Positions 13,160 to 26,400 of a stretch of DNA of 64,000 nt are shown here, one piece after another (the first letter of the stretch is position 1; the number at the start of each line of letters is the position of its first letter). Origin of the DNA: Progne subis subis (lineage: Eukaryota; Chordata; Aves; Passeriformes; Hirundinidae); NCBI GenBank assembly GCA_022316685.1, contig JAKJHU010000140.1:248001-312000 (forward strand), in the 5' to 3' direction. The notes under the pieces are model-generated. The model was not told where the DNA came from. It ran no database searches and worked only from the letters and a program-made list of their open reading frames with translations. A program made the position numbers and the translations under genes.

Positions 13160-13672
13160 ACTAAGATTTAACATTGCTTGAATGACTTGAAGGAAGGACA
13201 TTGACCTGTTGGAGTGATTCCAGAGAAGGCCACCAAGATAATTAGAGGGATGAAGCACCTCTCCTGTAAGGAAAAGCTGAGAGAATTGGGATTGTTCAGC
13301 CTGGAGAAGGCTTTGGAGTGACCTAATTGTGGCCTTCCAGTACCTTAAGGGAGCCTGCGAGAAAGATGAGGCAAGACTATTTACAAGAGCAGTAATATAG
13401 TGACAGGACAAGGGGGAATGGCTTCACACTGAAAGACAGTAAGTTTAGATCAGATATTAGGGAAAAAAAATCTTTATTGTAAGGTTGGTGAAGCACTGGC
13501 ACAGGTTGCCCAGAGAAGCTGTGGATGCCCCAGATCCCTGGCAGTGTTTAAGGCCAGGCTGGATAGGGCTCTGAGTAGCCAGGGATAATGGAAGGTGTCC
13601 CTGCCCATGCCAGGGGGTTGGAACTAGATGATCTTTAATGTCCCTTCCAACCCAGGCCATTCTATGACACAC
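13160..13672 (+). mobile_element. CR1 LINE 3' fragment, about 0.5 kb
   Basis: Plus-strand CR1 carrying the remnant of the reverse-transcriptase gene end and the 3' UTR. GATTGTTCAGCCTGGAGAAG, TTAGATCAGATATTAGGG, TGGCACAGGTTGCCCAGAG, GGTTGGAACTAGATGATC and CCCAGGCCATTCTATGAC appear in order. It is well preserved and so relatively young, but truncated at the 5' end as most CR1 copies are. Confidence 0.93.
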
Positions 13673-16272
13673 AAGAGGCATTAGAGCCTCACTATTCTAA
13701 ACACAAAACTGAGTAACAAAAATAACCCCCTCTCTCTTTTCTATGCTACATTAAGGCTTGGTTTGCTTTTAAGTTTATCTCAGAATATTGCTCTGTCTCC
13801 TAAAATTTGAGAAGGAACATTGGAATTAATGAATGAATGAGTGAAATGGAACAGTGGCCTGTTACTTACTTTCTCTGAGTTTATTTTAAATCATAGTCTC
13901 CTTGCCCGTCTGCTTTATGGAAGAGATTAGATTAACCTTGCTTTATTTTACTTACTGTACCTCTTACAATTTTACATCCATCACAGTTACCACTCTGGAA
14001 TGAAAGTTTTTCATTAGCAGCTCTCTGCACACTGACAAGAATGATTTTGTGACTTTTTGTGATAATATATCTCAAAAAATAAAGGATCATACGATCTTTC
14101 TGTCACTTTAGACAGTCACAGATCTGTCATATGGGAGAGATTTTACATGACAGAAAGGCTTATTTGCTTATGCATTAAAGGTCACATTCTTCCAGCCCTA
14201 GCCAAATCACTCATGATTGAGTTCTGCATAACAAGAACTGCTGCATTTAAATCAATAAGGACGAGTTTCCAGCAGCTTAAATGAACAGCAGCTTTCCCAC
14301 TGATCTGACTGGTCTATGAAAAATCTCTAAGAACGATGAGGATGGATATAGGTAACTGCAGTTTGCACCTCTTTTTGTTTACTCCACTTCCGGTTATGGA
14401 AGATGACAGACTGTATTTCCTTGCATGGGGTAAGTCAATATATCTGAGAGCACCCAGAAATACAGTCAGTTATTGGCATGTACTAGCTAAAGGTCTTCAA
14501 GAAAAAAGTATTTTTTACTTACCCTCATTTTTTTTTCAGGGGACAAGGTTTTCCCACAAATTCAGGAAGGCTTTCTCCAGCAAGGATCTCAAAAGAGACA
14601 TCAGCACGCTACAAGGCTTTAACAAGACAGAAGACTTCCTGGAAAACACTTACTTGGTTGGGGAAAAAGTTTGTTAATTAAGTGAGCAGCAAGGTACTGT
14701 TTCCAGGACTTATTTACCAGGAATGGGAAAGAGTGGATACAACAAGCAGCCCCAAAACATTAAGCTACACAGAGAACTGCTCATCACCTAATACTCCGGA
14801 GAGAGAAAGGTTTGTGCAGGAGGAAGAGCTCTAGTTGTCCGTAGGAGGTTGCTGATCAGCTCCTCACTTCTTTCCTGGATTTCTGCAGGATCCTGGGCAA
14901 CTAATTTTCTCTCTCTGTATATATCTTGCCATCTAGACAATGAGAAAATGGGGCTGCCTTGCTGCGCAGGAGTGCTGTAAGGTGCTCTGATGTCAGATGT
15001 CATTCAAGAAGGCTTTCGCAGCTGGATGTATCAAAAAGCCCATTAGAACATACTCTATTCTGCACAAGCTGCATTAAGCTCTTCAGTGCTGCTCATGCCC
15101 TATGTCTAGCTAGGGCTAGATGTCCGTAATTTAGGACAAATCCTTCTGCTTTAAACTGCTTAATTACAGAAAGCTTCAGAGCTACATTTTTATATCAGAA
15201 TGAAGCCATTTAATTTATTTTAATATCAACTAGTTGTTAATTTCAAGTAAAACTGTTTTGTTTTTTTCCCCCAAAAAACTGACCAGTAAGGAGCTGTCCC
15301 TGAATACTAATTTCTAAAGCTCCAGGAAAACATCACTCTGAAGCCAAGTTATTTTTCTGGGGTTAATAACAAAATGTCTCCATTTTACACCAGGAAAATA
15401 AAGAGAAACACTACCACCAGCTTGAGTCATTTCAGCTTATTCATTTAGACCATTTCACTGCATTTCTTTATAGTCAAGGACCAAGCTCTCCTAAGCAGAT
15501 CATATACAGAGGGATTTGTGAACTCCACAAGGGCCTGTGCACTACCTGTTCCCAGTGGATGTGGCTGGGAACTGTCATTGTCCTCACTGCAGCGACAAGA
15601 CAGTAAGAACGCTGCTTTAAGCCAAGGTAATCCGAGACTGGCCCACGTGTAAAGGGCAGTTTGGAAAAACTGGACTAATTGATTGTAATCCTTGAGGGAT
15701 GAGTGTTAGCCATCTAGAAACTGCAGCTCTCTAGTTTTAAAAAGCATTCTGTGACAAGAGAGATGCTGTAAGGAATTGTGGCCTCTGACACAGTTGTTTA
15801 TGATGCTGAAAGATCTTGGGGCAGAAAGAAAACCCAAAAGCCTTTCCAAGATTTGGGGGCACAAATGATAAAGTTAGGATTATGCATGGCAAGCTAGAAG
15901 ATGCAGCCCACAGGAAAGACAATGTTAAGACCATATGACCTTGAGAGTTTGCTTTGTTGCCAGCAGGAATTATGGATATGCCAAAAGTGCTATGTGTTGG
16001 GCATCTTCCCAAGGAAATCCTTTTCCTTAACAAAATATATACACCCTGATCTCTGTGCTGAGCTGGCTTTTGCCTCCAGGCTGCCTGTGTCTCCTTATGC
16101 CAGGCCTGCCTGAAGGTGTTCCCACGCCCTTTGCCACCCTGTTCCCCTGTCCTGTTCTCACTCCTTCACTCCTGTATACCAGTGGTCACAGGTGTTGGTG
16201 ACAACACTGATCTGGCCTGGTTAGGAAGAGCCAAGATGTTACCCTATAATCACAGAGGCCCTTTAAAAGAAT

Positions 16273-16315
16273 GCTGTGGGTTTGCCCCACAGTCATTGTG
16301 GGGCAAATCCACAGC
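16273..16315. repeat. Near-perfect 19-bp hairpin
   Basis: The 19-base arm at 16273-16291 pairs with 16297-16315 across the 5-base loop GTCAT. One position is C to T, which still pairs as G-U when transcribed in one sense. It is shorter than a usual microRNA precursor and has no extension on either side. Confidence 0.85.
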
Positions 16316-19300
16316 AGCAGCACCCAGTGCTAAAATGAGAATGGATGCTTCTCCCACTGCTCTGCATGCCTTCAGATTTGGATTTTCAAATCCCACAAAA
16401 GCTACTGTGACATGGTTTAAAAGTCAGCAAACCACTTTTATAGTTTGTCATTTCACCTCAAAAATGGAATTCCTTTTAATTAGATTTGTTTTGCCTGATC
16501 AAAATTTTTATCCTTCACCACAGATTTTTTTGAACATGAAAATTACTTACACCTCAGAGTGATACTTTACAAAGTTGCTTTCTTCGTAAGAGAAGGAAAG
16601 GAAAAGCAAAGCAGATATGAGTCTAAAGGTATTGGACTCACATAGCCAATTCCTACTCTGCCTGACTAAAGCCTCAGAACACAAAGTATTATAACATTCT
16701 TGAGAACATATGTTCATGTAAATGTTACCTTTTTATCCCCACTGATAAGGTCCTGGTCATTCCTATCACAGGAGCTTTCACAAACATTAATGGCCCTTTT
16801 GTGGTCCTCAGCTCACACAAAGTTATGTATCTTGTTGCATTCCTAGGAAGATGCCTGGGTCACTTTACACCAGACAAATATGGCTTTGAGTAGTTCAAAA
16901 TTTAAATACATACTGGCCTCTTGTGGACTGTGTTGTTACATCCTTTACACTGGCTTCAGCACTTGCTCATTCTTGGAGTAACACGATGACAAACCTTCCT
17001 GCTAAAAGGAATAAACCTTTAAAGTACGTCAAACCACACCCCCCCCCCCCCCTTTTATTTAAAAATAAATATTACCCCCCTAGTCCCAGGTTTTCTTATG
17101 ATTGATTTTGACACCATTTCAAAACTTTGATCAAAGGCAGACTATGAAATAATTTACCAGGTTTTTTTTTTATGCTAAAATCAAAATATTTGGTTCTAGG
17201 TTTCAAACAGTTAAACATTCAAAAAATCTTGCTTTGATGCTTAAGTTGTTCCCCAGTGCTGCTTTCACACCTCCAGGCTTTGGCTTCATTTATTTTAAAA
17301 TTATATGTGCAGCACTTTCTCTCATTTCCAAGTCCAGCCAGTTCATTCAGTTACTCAAGCAGGGACTTGGTGCTTTAGAAGATCAATTCACAACTTCAGG
17401 TTGGAGGTCATCCTTTAATCATCTCTCTTCTATTCCTTAGTAAGTCTAAGATCCTGCCACACTTCTTAATATGGAGGACTTCATTCCCAATGGGAAGGTA
17501 CTTCTCAAGGAGGGAATGAATTACAGATCTCAGCTTGCATATTTAGCATTTTTAAACTTTACTCATGTTAACCAAAGCATTGCTGATGTAGTGCAGGAGA
17601 TTGTTTGAGGGGGATAAGACCAATCCATTCTGTAGGACACAAACTACCAGTCTTGCCTGCAACAAAGGCTTAACAAGCTATAGTGGCAATAAACTACTAA
17701 ACTGACCACGCTTGATTTCTGTGTGGAACAAAATGTTGTTATCTACTCCATATTTATTTTAAATTCAGTTGAAAAGGGAATCTAGAATCCTGCAAAACAC
17801 AGGAACTGAGAAAACCAAAGTACATAAAAATCTGCCAATTTCCACAGGCTGATGGGAATAATTCTATGGGTAAACTGTGGAAGAAGCAATGGACACCCCA
17901 GCCTCACATCCCCCCTTCAGGAATAGACCACCTTTTCCTGATGATTTTTAGGTGATTTCTGCTAGTCTAGGAAAAAAAGAGGAAGGTGAAAAGTTTAGCA
18001 AAAAACAAGAGAAAACAGTGCAGAGGCTGAAACATTGTTAGCTTTTCCAGCAAGCAAAAAATACCACATACAGATAGCCAAAATAAACATACGCTGTTTC
18101 ACAGGCTAAAGAAGGAATCTAGCAAGACAGATACTCTGTGCTCCCTTGTCTGGAAGTTTGTGTTCTATTAACACAGATCAAATCAGAAATGTGTGGAAAT
18201 GGGACTGGTCACGTCGTGAAGTTGATAAGGTGTTATTTATTGCTTGTTTAATAAGTGCATGAAGGAACCAACCTTCACTTTTGTCTTCAGTATTCTGCTT
18301 CAGGACAAGAGCTCAATTTAGCTACAGAGAAACCCACTTTCTGGACTGAAAGCTCTGTTTTCCCTGACAAAAACCAAAATAATGCCAACATAAATTCCTC
18401 CCACATATCCAAACTGACACCCTGGCCTTTGTGTTGCCTGAGTGTTTGTGTTGCTTTTCTGTACTACTCACAACATCCTAAATACCGAGAAGACAACAGT
18501 GGATGTAGTAAAACCAATCACACATGGCTTTTCTTCTTTCAAGATAGAAGGAGTCAAAGCTAATTTACAAGAGGAGGTTTCCATTTTGCATTATCAGTTT
18601 AGACTTAATTCCTGACAGGTTTCCTTGTGTTCACTTCAGAGGCAAACAAGCTAAACATGCAGAGGAGATCTATGCAGGATTTTTCCCTTCTGATCCATGG
18701 AAACATTGCCTTTACCTTCTCATAGGAAAGTTGCACCTGGTACTGGGATTAAGGGAGTTAAGGTCAGATTAATAAAAAGCTTTAACTCAGGAAAACACAA
18801 CTGCTTGTCATTGGAGAAATGCCATTTGTAAGATGTGCACAACTGCAGATTTCTACCCCCAAAATTCTGGGATGCATATGTGTGCAGAAGAGGTTGAGCC
18901 CTCTGAATGGTGTCTAGCAAGACAGGCTTTGTCCAAGGGAAGAGAGGATTTCTGGAAAACACTATCAACATATTGAGTTAAAAGTAGTGCAATACAGTGA
19001 CTTATTCAATTCTATTTTAGGCATAAGAAATAACAGGCAGATAAGAGATAAAGAACCAAGAGGAAATACAAGTTGAATAGTATGGTCCAGCAGAGAGAAA
19101 GGGCCAGGAATTGCAATACCCAAGTCCTTTGCCAGACTGTTTAAGCTTTATGTTCTCAAAGGTTCAGAGCCATATTGCCAGCTCTGCTGCCAACATGACT
19201 TTTAATTCTGAGTAACTAATTCAGTCTCTCTCTTCATTCAGCTTTGCTATCATCTGAGTAAACCTGACACTGCTGCCTTGCTGGGTATTGCAAGGCCCAA

Positions 19301-21192
19301 AAGCTTGGGCAGGTCTAAACATAACGACTTGTGTGACTTTCACACCACGCCAAGAGAGCGTAGCATCTGTTGCATTCAGGTGCTGGAGCCTGATCTCTAT
19401 CAGTGCTCAAATGAGAACGGATTCTTCTCTTCTCTTGCAATTTCTTTGTAATCAAAGAAATTAACCTCTTTGTGAATATGTGAAATTCACGTTGGGACAC
19501 AAGAAATCAATGCTCGCATTGCCTAGAGCATGCAGATCTTTGACTGCCTGTACGTTATGCACAAAGCTGCTTTCATTCACATATTTCCTCTGTGCTTTTG
19601 AATGAGGAAATTTTTTAAACTTTCATTAGAAAAAGCTTCCTTGAGCTGCCCCACTTTATCCTAAGATGACAGTCACTCTTGCAGACACTAGGAAATACTC
19701 ATCTACAGACTTGGCATATTATCTCCAGGGATTTCAGAAAGAGTGTTTTGTTTTTCTCCACAGCAAATCTATAAAGCACAACCATCTATGTGCAAGCTGC
19801 ATGATTCCTCCACTGAAGAGATGGCAGGGCAGTGACAGGAACCAAGGTCCTGTTTTGTCCTGTTTTCATGCTTAAGTCCATTTTGTAATTGCAAATTCAC
19901 TTGTAAAGATTTTTCCATTGTAGACTAATTATAGAGGAAAAGCCCAGAATAAATAGATACTTTTGAAAGTCTTCGAAGAAATGCAGTTCTCTTCCCGACA
20001 TGACTACTAGGTCGTTGACATTTGAGAATAATTTGACCAAGTCATCTTTATCTTAATCCTTCAGAGAGCGAGTCACACTTTATCTGCGGACAAACCTTTA
20101 CACTAAAGTGCAATATTAATTTTTGTTTTTACATAACTTTGGTATCTGCTGATCTCAGACTACCTGCATGACAGAATGTGCCATTAGTCTGTTACCATGA
20201 CAGAAACAGGATAAAACTGCTTAAGTGTGGTGACCAAATTGACCAAACGACCAGCTAACAACCAAGGCACTGAGCTAGGCTCTGCCCTGTCCAAAGTGTG
20301 AAAAAGCTTATCAAACAAAAGACAACACAGTTGGTTCTAAATAAAGCCATCTCATGTTTGTTATATACTTACCCACCTGGAGAGAGTAATTCAGTCCTCT
20401 GGGAAACAACTGTGTTGTAGGTACTAATGCTGTGGTCTCTGGTACAAAGAGTCCTGGGCACTGAGCAGGAGAGAGTGGATGAAATATGCTTGGAAATTTT
20501 ATTTAATAGAGAAAGAGCAAAAAGACAAGTCTAACCAGAGACATAGCTTAGCTTAGTTCCCACTGTCAGCTCAGTTTCAAACACACTGATTACAGAAGCA
20601 GTAGCCCCACTCATCTCAAGTGCTTGCACACAGCCAGAGCTCCTCTCTCAATCTTAAGCATGTCTTAAGACTACCTCTACTGCCAAAAGAGATCAGAACA
20701 GCTGATAAAAGGTCCTTCAGATCTCAAATTGTATTAAAAAAGAAGAAAAAAAGAGACAGAAATATGTTAATTTTAATAAGCCAGAGAGTAAATAGGAGGA
20801 TTAGCTCCAAATCTGTTAGACAAAATAACACTTTAAGAGGCATTTGAATATTTTGATCCTGACCAAGTGGTATTGCTCTTGCCTGGTTGGAGGTGGCAGC
20901 AGTGCAGCCCTCATCACCAGAGCATGCAACAAGGCTGACATGTGCTTTGTAGCAGTGAACTGATGCCAAACAACCTAATTTTATCAACAACCACACTCTC
21001 AGGACATTTCACACATGTAGAATGGGAGTGGATAGCAGACCAGACTTCCTTTATTGGCATAAATAGTTCACTTTACTCAAGTCAGTGAAGCACTGCCAAC
21101 TAGCACCTGCTGAGGATCTCTGTAAGGATCTCAAGGTCAGTATCTTAGAGCCCTTTATAACTTGTTTGTCATAAAGTTATTCTCCTCTAGAA

Positions 21193-21223
21193 AATCTCCT
21201 TGTGCAGGAGGCACAAGGAGATT
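21193..21223. repeat. Perfect 13-bp inverted repeat
   Basis: AATCTCCTTGTGC at 21193-21205 and GCACAAGGAGATT at 21211-21223 are exact reverse complements around the loop AGGAG. It lies downstream of the PTPN5 stop codon by about 2.1 kb, so it could fall inside a long 3' UTR. Confidence 0.85.
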
Positions 21224-22410
21224 ATATGTTGTACTTACCTCCTATATGCACACTGCCTTCCAACCAACAAGCATGCTTTAGCAGATGCATGGAAAGCTGA
21301 TGACAGAGCAAGTAGTTTTATTCAGTGAGTCAGTTTTGACACAGAAGAGCACTGAAAAGCTGAAAAATATTTATGGGAGTTCCACTTTCAATGTTATTTA
21401 GAATATCAGTAGTTATTTTGTTATTTTTAAGGAGTGCTTAACACATGGAATAGTGTTACCCCATTGAAAAAGTTGATAGCACAGAGGAGAATACAGCTAT
21501 CAAGACTTACATAAAACTAACAGTCATGTTATGCTCAGAAGATTAAGTTTATTGCTCTCTTTAATGACTATCACCAGTATTTTAAAAAAGAATGCCAGTT
21601 CTTTCTGCTAGCTTCTCACTGAAGGAAATATTTTAAATACAGCAATAAAATCAAGTGGTTTAAAGATAACACATTTTGCCACACATTCATGCAAACCCTG
21701 CAGACAGGATTTTTACAGGTTCATGGATACAGAATAAACACAAAGATGTGTACAGAAATACTGGGAAACCTTTTCCCCACAGTGATGAAGTTGTAGGCGT
21801 AACATTTCAGGCCTTACCCTGCACCTGCTGACGTCAATGGAAAAACATCAGTGGGAGCAGGATCAGCCCTTATTGTTCTGAGAGCTGCTTTACCTTCTCC
21901 TGATTTGGAAGTGCAGTAAATTCGCAGAATCTTCTGCACTAATAGAAATAGTGGCTTTTGGTTATTGTTATAAATAAAGAGAAGCATATATATTTTTAGT
22001 AGGTCATGAGAGTTCTATTCACAAAACACTCATCTTTCATGTTAAGTCCTGTGTACCTCCATTTTTCTCTGCTCAGTGAAGCACTAAAACATGTGCTCAC
22101 TACTAAGCATTAAACACAAACTACAATCTTCCCAGCCTGATTGAAGTCTAAACCAGAAAAGCACAGGCAGCAGTCTGTATTATTGGAAAGAAAACACTGT
22201 TGCCTGGAACAGTGGCTAGAACGGGCTAATTATTGTCTAAATTTGGTTTGAGGGCAAATTGATCACAAAGCAGCCAACAAGTTCACACTGATTTTTTTTT
22301 TTTTTTTTTTTTAAGCTGCCTTTAGGATTAGCATTAATTTTAATAGGCACTGGACACATGGTTACCCTCAAAGTTTTGAAACAATCATAAATTCATAGAA
22401 TAAAAGTGAT

Positions 22411-22416
22411 TTTATT
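22411..22416 (-). terminator. Candidate PTPN5 polyadenylation signal
   Basis: TTTATT on the plus strand gives AATAAA in PTPN5 sense, about 0.9 kb past the stop codon. A second AATAAA is at 21548-21553. Such hexamers are common in AT-rich DNA, so use is only inferred. Confidence 0.25.
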
Positions 22417-23308
22417 ATTAGATTTTTAATAAAGATAAACTAAAAAAAAAAATAATCCTCACCTGATTTTGAATCTCATTATTTCAGGAGAAATTGTATT
22501 CTATGCAAAAATAGAAATTATTTGCAGAACTACAATCTGTTTGCCAGATGACTAAGATGCCCAAATATTGACAAAGAAAAGGTAAAGCATGAAGCATTTA
22601 TGTTCATATTCATGTCTACTCAGATTCATCCCACTATCATGATACTGGGGTACAATGCTGGTAGGAATTTGAGGCAAGAATTTTACTCATGTCATTGAAA
22701 TGTTGTTCCCCCCTTAGTTCTGATAACATTGGTAGTGGACTGCTTTAGAAAAAATAAACAAGCAAACAATGTGTGAAACATCATTTCAATGTGAATCTAC
22801 TTGAGTCTTTCAATGCAGAGGCTCAGAAGGTTTGATACACACAGTATTCGGTAATTTTATATGTAAAAACAATCAGAAAGAGGCAAAAATTTACTTTCAA
22901 GCTTAGTCAACATACAACACATTTCAGCATGACAATTCAAAAAGTTTCACACTGTATTTGGATATATTAGCAATGGCCTTTTAAAAAATAGCAAACTGAA
23001 GACAGTGGATTTTTTTCTGGTTTGGTTTTTTTCCTTGCTTTTGTAACAAATGAAGCTATTATTATTATTTACAGTATAAATAAGCCTTTTTTGGTGAAGA
23101 TTATGTCCTGTCACGTACGTTTAAAGACAAGATGTACCTCAGCTCTTAAATGTCAATGCAAACAAGAGCATAAAAGCAATATCAAAGTAAAATAATATCT
23201 TTCCAGCTAAGACAGCCAGGTTACCATGGGTCTCTTATCAGATCTGAAATATATCTGAGCGCAGTCAAAAGTTATCCTGGCTTTAGCCTTTAGGAATATC
23301 ATGAACAC

Positions 23309-23402
23309 TTATTCTTCTGCTGCTCTAGAAAGCTGCTTTCCATACAAGCTTATGACATGATGGACAAATTGATACTGTTCACAAGTCTGGATCATTCCTC
23401 CC
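23309..23402 (-). CDS. PTPN5: PTPN5 last coding exon (Q-loop, stop)
   Basis: One base completing Arg508, 30 codons and TAA; acceptor [24 protein letters not shown] is the Q-loop region, identical to mammals. The tail is [15 protein letters not shown], where mammals read VMSLYEKQLSHQSPE, so only the last five residues are really diverged. The exon is too short and lacks an ATG start, so it is found only by homology. 3' UTR follows toward lower coordinates. Confidence 0.97.
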
Positions 23403-26400
23403 CTGAAAGGCAAGAAGAAAAGGGGAAGGAAACAGCAGTCTTATTACTTGCAAACACATGAGGGAATAGTACAGCTAACATGAAGCTCCACACCAAAGGT
23501 CTATTCCAAAACTGTCCGATATGAGTGAGAAGTGCCCTTTGATTGTAACCACCTTCAAGTCTGACCTTGAGCTCCATTTTGAAAGTCTCTGCTAAGCAAG
23601 GAACAGAAGGTAGTGAGAACAGGAATGGGCTTTACATTCATTTTCCTTGGCAGAGGTCCCTCCAGGAAGGCATCACCATCATCATTTACTCTCACATTAT
23701 CTGAACAGCTGTACTCCAAGAAGCCTTCTAGGAAAAGTAATTCCCACCCCACAGCCCTGGAGACAGAGATGGGAGCAGGGGAATAAAGAGGAGAAAATAG
23801 CTTATCCAAAACTTCACAGCTGCACTAGGGACTGAAGTTGGGATCAGAGAGGGCCAAGCCAAGCCACATCAGGCCATAAAACTGATGCAATTTTCCCATT
23901 CTGCAATAAGGATTCTTTCCTCTGTGCCACTCCACATCAAGCTTTTGGCAAGTTAACCAGAACTAGGGATGGCCAACAGGATTTTGGAGCACACAGTGTT
24001 ATTTCAGAAAGGACAACTCAGACTTGTAACTGAGTTGACTGCTGTGCTCAACTTGATAGCAAAGTATCCCTCAGCAGAGTAACCTTTTTTGGTTCAGCTT
24101 ATTTTTCAACTTTTACAGTTCTCTTTAAAACTGAATACTTGAAAGGTAATGCAAGCAGGAGCATTTTTCCCATGTGTCATTAGCCTGTGGACTTCAGCAA
24201 GGAGCACATTAACCAACATATGAGCACTACAGGGGAAAACAGAAACAAACAAAACCAAGGATGAAATTGTTCATTTTAAGCAGATTCTATTAACATTTGA
24301 AATTCTGTTAAGAGTATCCCATTGAAAGTGATATGGTCTCTTGACAATCCATTATGAAGCCAATTAAAAGTCGTGTCTGAAGCTCACAGAAAGCATCTGC
24401 AGAATTGTGCCAGCACTGGTGCTGGTGCACAGATCCCGGCAGCATGGTGCCAAAAGAAGGCTGAAATGACAAGTGGAGCTGAGGAACATGGGAACCCACA
24501 GGTGACTGGAGACAACCAGACTGTGTCAGTCTGAGGAAGAGAGTAGGTGGTGCATTCCCTTAGAAATCTCACCAGAGGACTTCAATGAAAAGTTGCTTCC
24601 TCTGAGCCAAATGGGTAGCAGACTGCTAGCACCCTCCTTGGGGACAGCCCTTTTCTATGGGGTCCAGCTTAACCATTATGGGTCACACAGTAGCCATACC
24701 AGTAAGGGAGAGATGAACAAGAAAGACAACCTTGTCCTTCAGCCCTCTGCTGCTTGAAGTCTTTCAGCCCGTATTTTATTAAGCTTGAAGTAACACTTTA
24801 CAATAAGCAGGGAAGGGCAGGGGCCTGTTCTCCAACCTCTCATCTTCCAGCAAAGGTGAGAAACACATGCAGTGTTTAAAAAAAAAAAAAAAAAAATTCC
24901 TAGCTGAGCACCTCTTCCCCATCTGCTCTACTTAATACAAGCTCACAGTTGATTTGTTTCTGAGTCCCTCTGTGCTCCTCACAGCACTGAAATATGTCTA
25001 TGTCAGACTGTGACACATAAGGAACATCAGTCATATCTGACAATTTCTCCCTAAGAAATTCCATTAGCAGTGGGGTTGCACCCTGAAGTTGTAGCACCAG
25101 AAGCACCAGGGTGTCATTGAGATTCAGACCACAGGAAATTATATTCCTTTTTATCCGATTTCCTACTATGTGGTGGCTTCCTCCCTTGCCACACATATGC
25201 ACACCATGACATGTGCTTGCTGTCCAGACTTTGGCACAGAATTATGTTTTCATCCTTCTTTGCCACAGAAACCTTTGAAATTTGAGTTGCATTGTGTGCA
25301 ATGACAGCAAATGTCTCTCAGCACTGGGGAAAGGATGCAGGAAATGATTACGTCCTCTCCTTAGCCATACTAGGTTATTTTAGGACCATCTATTGGCCAC
25401 TGATGCAAAGCCCAGTGCACAGAACCTTTCCAAGGGATCTGTGAGGGAATGAAGGGAAAAAACCCCTTTGTTCTCTCCATACCCATGGCAACCTCAAAGG
25501 TGGCTCTCAGGGCTAATGTCAACCTTTCTGCTTCTGTGGAAAGCAGGGAGGTGCACTCCTTCAGACATTTACTCTGGCCTGCGTTCAGCCTTCTTTCCCC
25601 AAGTCCCTGGTGACTCCTTACCATCCTCAACAGTAACAATCAGGCAAGAGGAGAAGACAGTCTTCCCTCTTTTAGCTGCTTGGACACTGTCTCAACCTGT
25701 CATGCTACTTTTGAAGTCTCCTGGAGATTTTGGGGGAGTTAGTGAAAATGAGAGTGGGTGGCAGCATGACTTCCAAGAGACTACAAGCCCTATTTTTCAG
25801 TCTTTGAAGAAATTATGCTTTTCTGTAGGAAGGATGGTGACCTGCTTTCCATCTTGACTATTTTACCCCATGACATTTAAATGGCTTTTATCTATTCCAT
25901 CTCACTCCTGAGAACTACATGGCAGCTACAGAGGCTTCTGCAGTCTTCCTTTCCCCCTATGGGGTCCTTTAAGTATGATTCTCCTTCTTCAGAGTCTTAA
26001 AGTGACTGCCAGTTCCCCCCTCCCTTCAAAACTAGTATTTGCAATTGGCCTGCTGTATCACACACATGTGAAAGCAGATGCCTTCAGCCTTCCTTTGTGT
26101 GGCAATTTTCCTGTGTAGCATCAGTCAAAGAGACAAGATATTTCACATCCAGACAGATATTTAACTGGACCATGGATAATCAGCACTCACTATTCATAGT
26201 CTGGTTTTCTTTTTCTCAAGAAACCTTCCCTTGTCTGGGCTAAAATCCACTGAAATAGTCAAATCTCTAAGCCTCTGCAGGTCTCTGTCTATCAGAGCCT
26301 CAGCAGGGCAGCAAGCATTTCATTTTTTGCCTCCCACTGAGCATAATTTCTTCTCTGAAATAAAGTTCAGAGTAGGGTTGAAGTTTTTTTTTTCCCCTCA

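Larger units (their letters stand above)
13673..23308. other. Gene-less stretch, including the PTPN5 3' UTR
   Basis: No coding exon was recognised. The right end must contain the 3' UTR of PTPN5, transcribed leftward from 23308. Candidate minus-strand AATAAA signals are at 22411-22416 and 21548-21553, and I cannot tell which is used. Also present are a C-run at about 17039-17052, a T-run at about 22292-22313, and the hairpins at 16273-16315 and 21193-21223. Confidence 0.45.

Noticed and set aside
16116..16562. 148-codon open frame, plus strand
   Set aside because: It contains the 19-bp hairpin, matches no family and has no splice context; consistent with chance.
17039..17052. C-run as a possible regulatory quadruplex
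   Set aside because: A single uninterrupted homopolymer with no neighbouring runs or promoter context; listed only as a simple repeat.
24900..25202. Possible additional 3' exon of PTPN5 in intron 11
   Set aside because: No PTP similarity. The true last exon is at 23309-23402 and joins exon 11 in phase.
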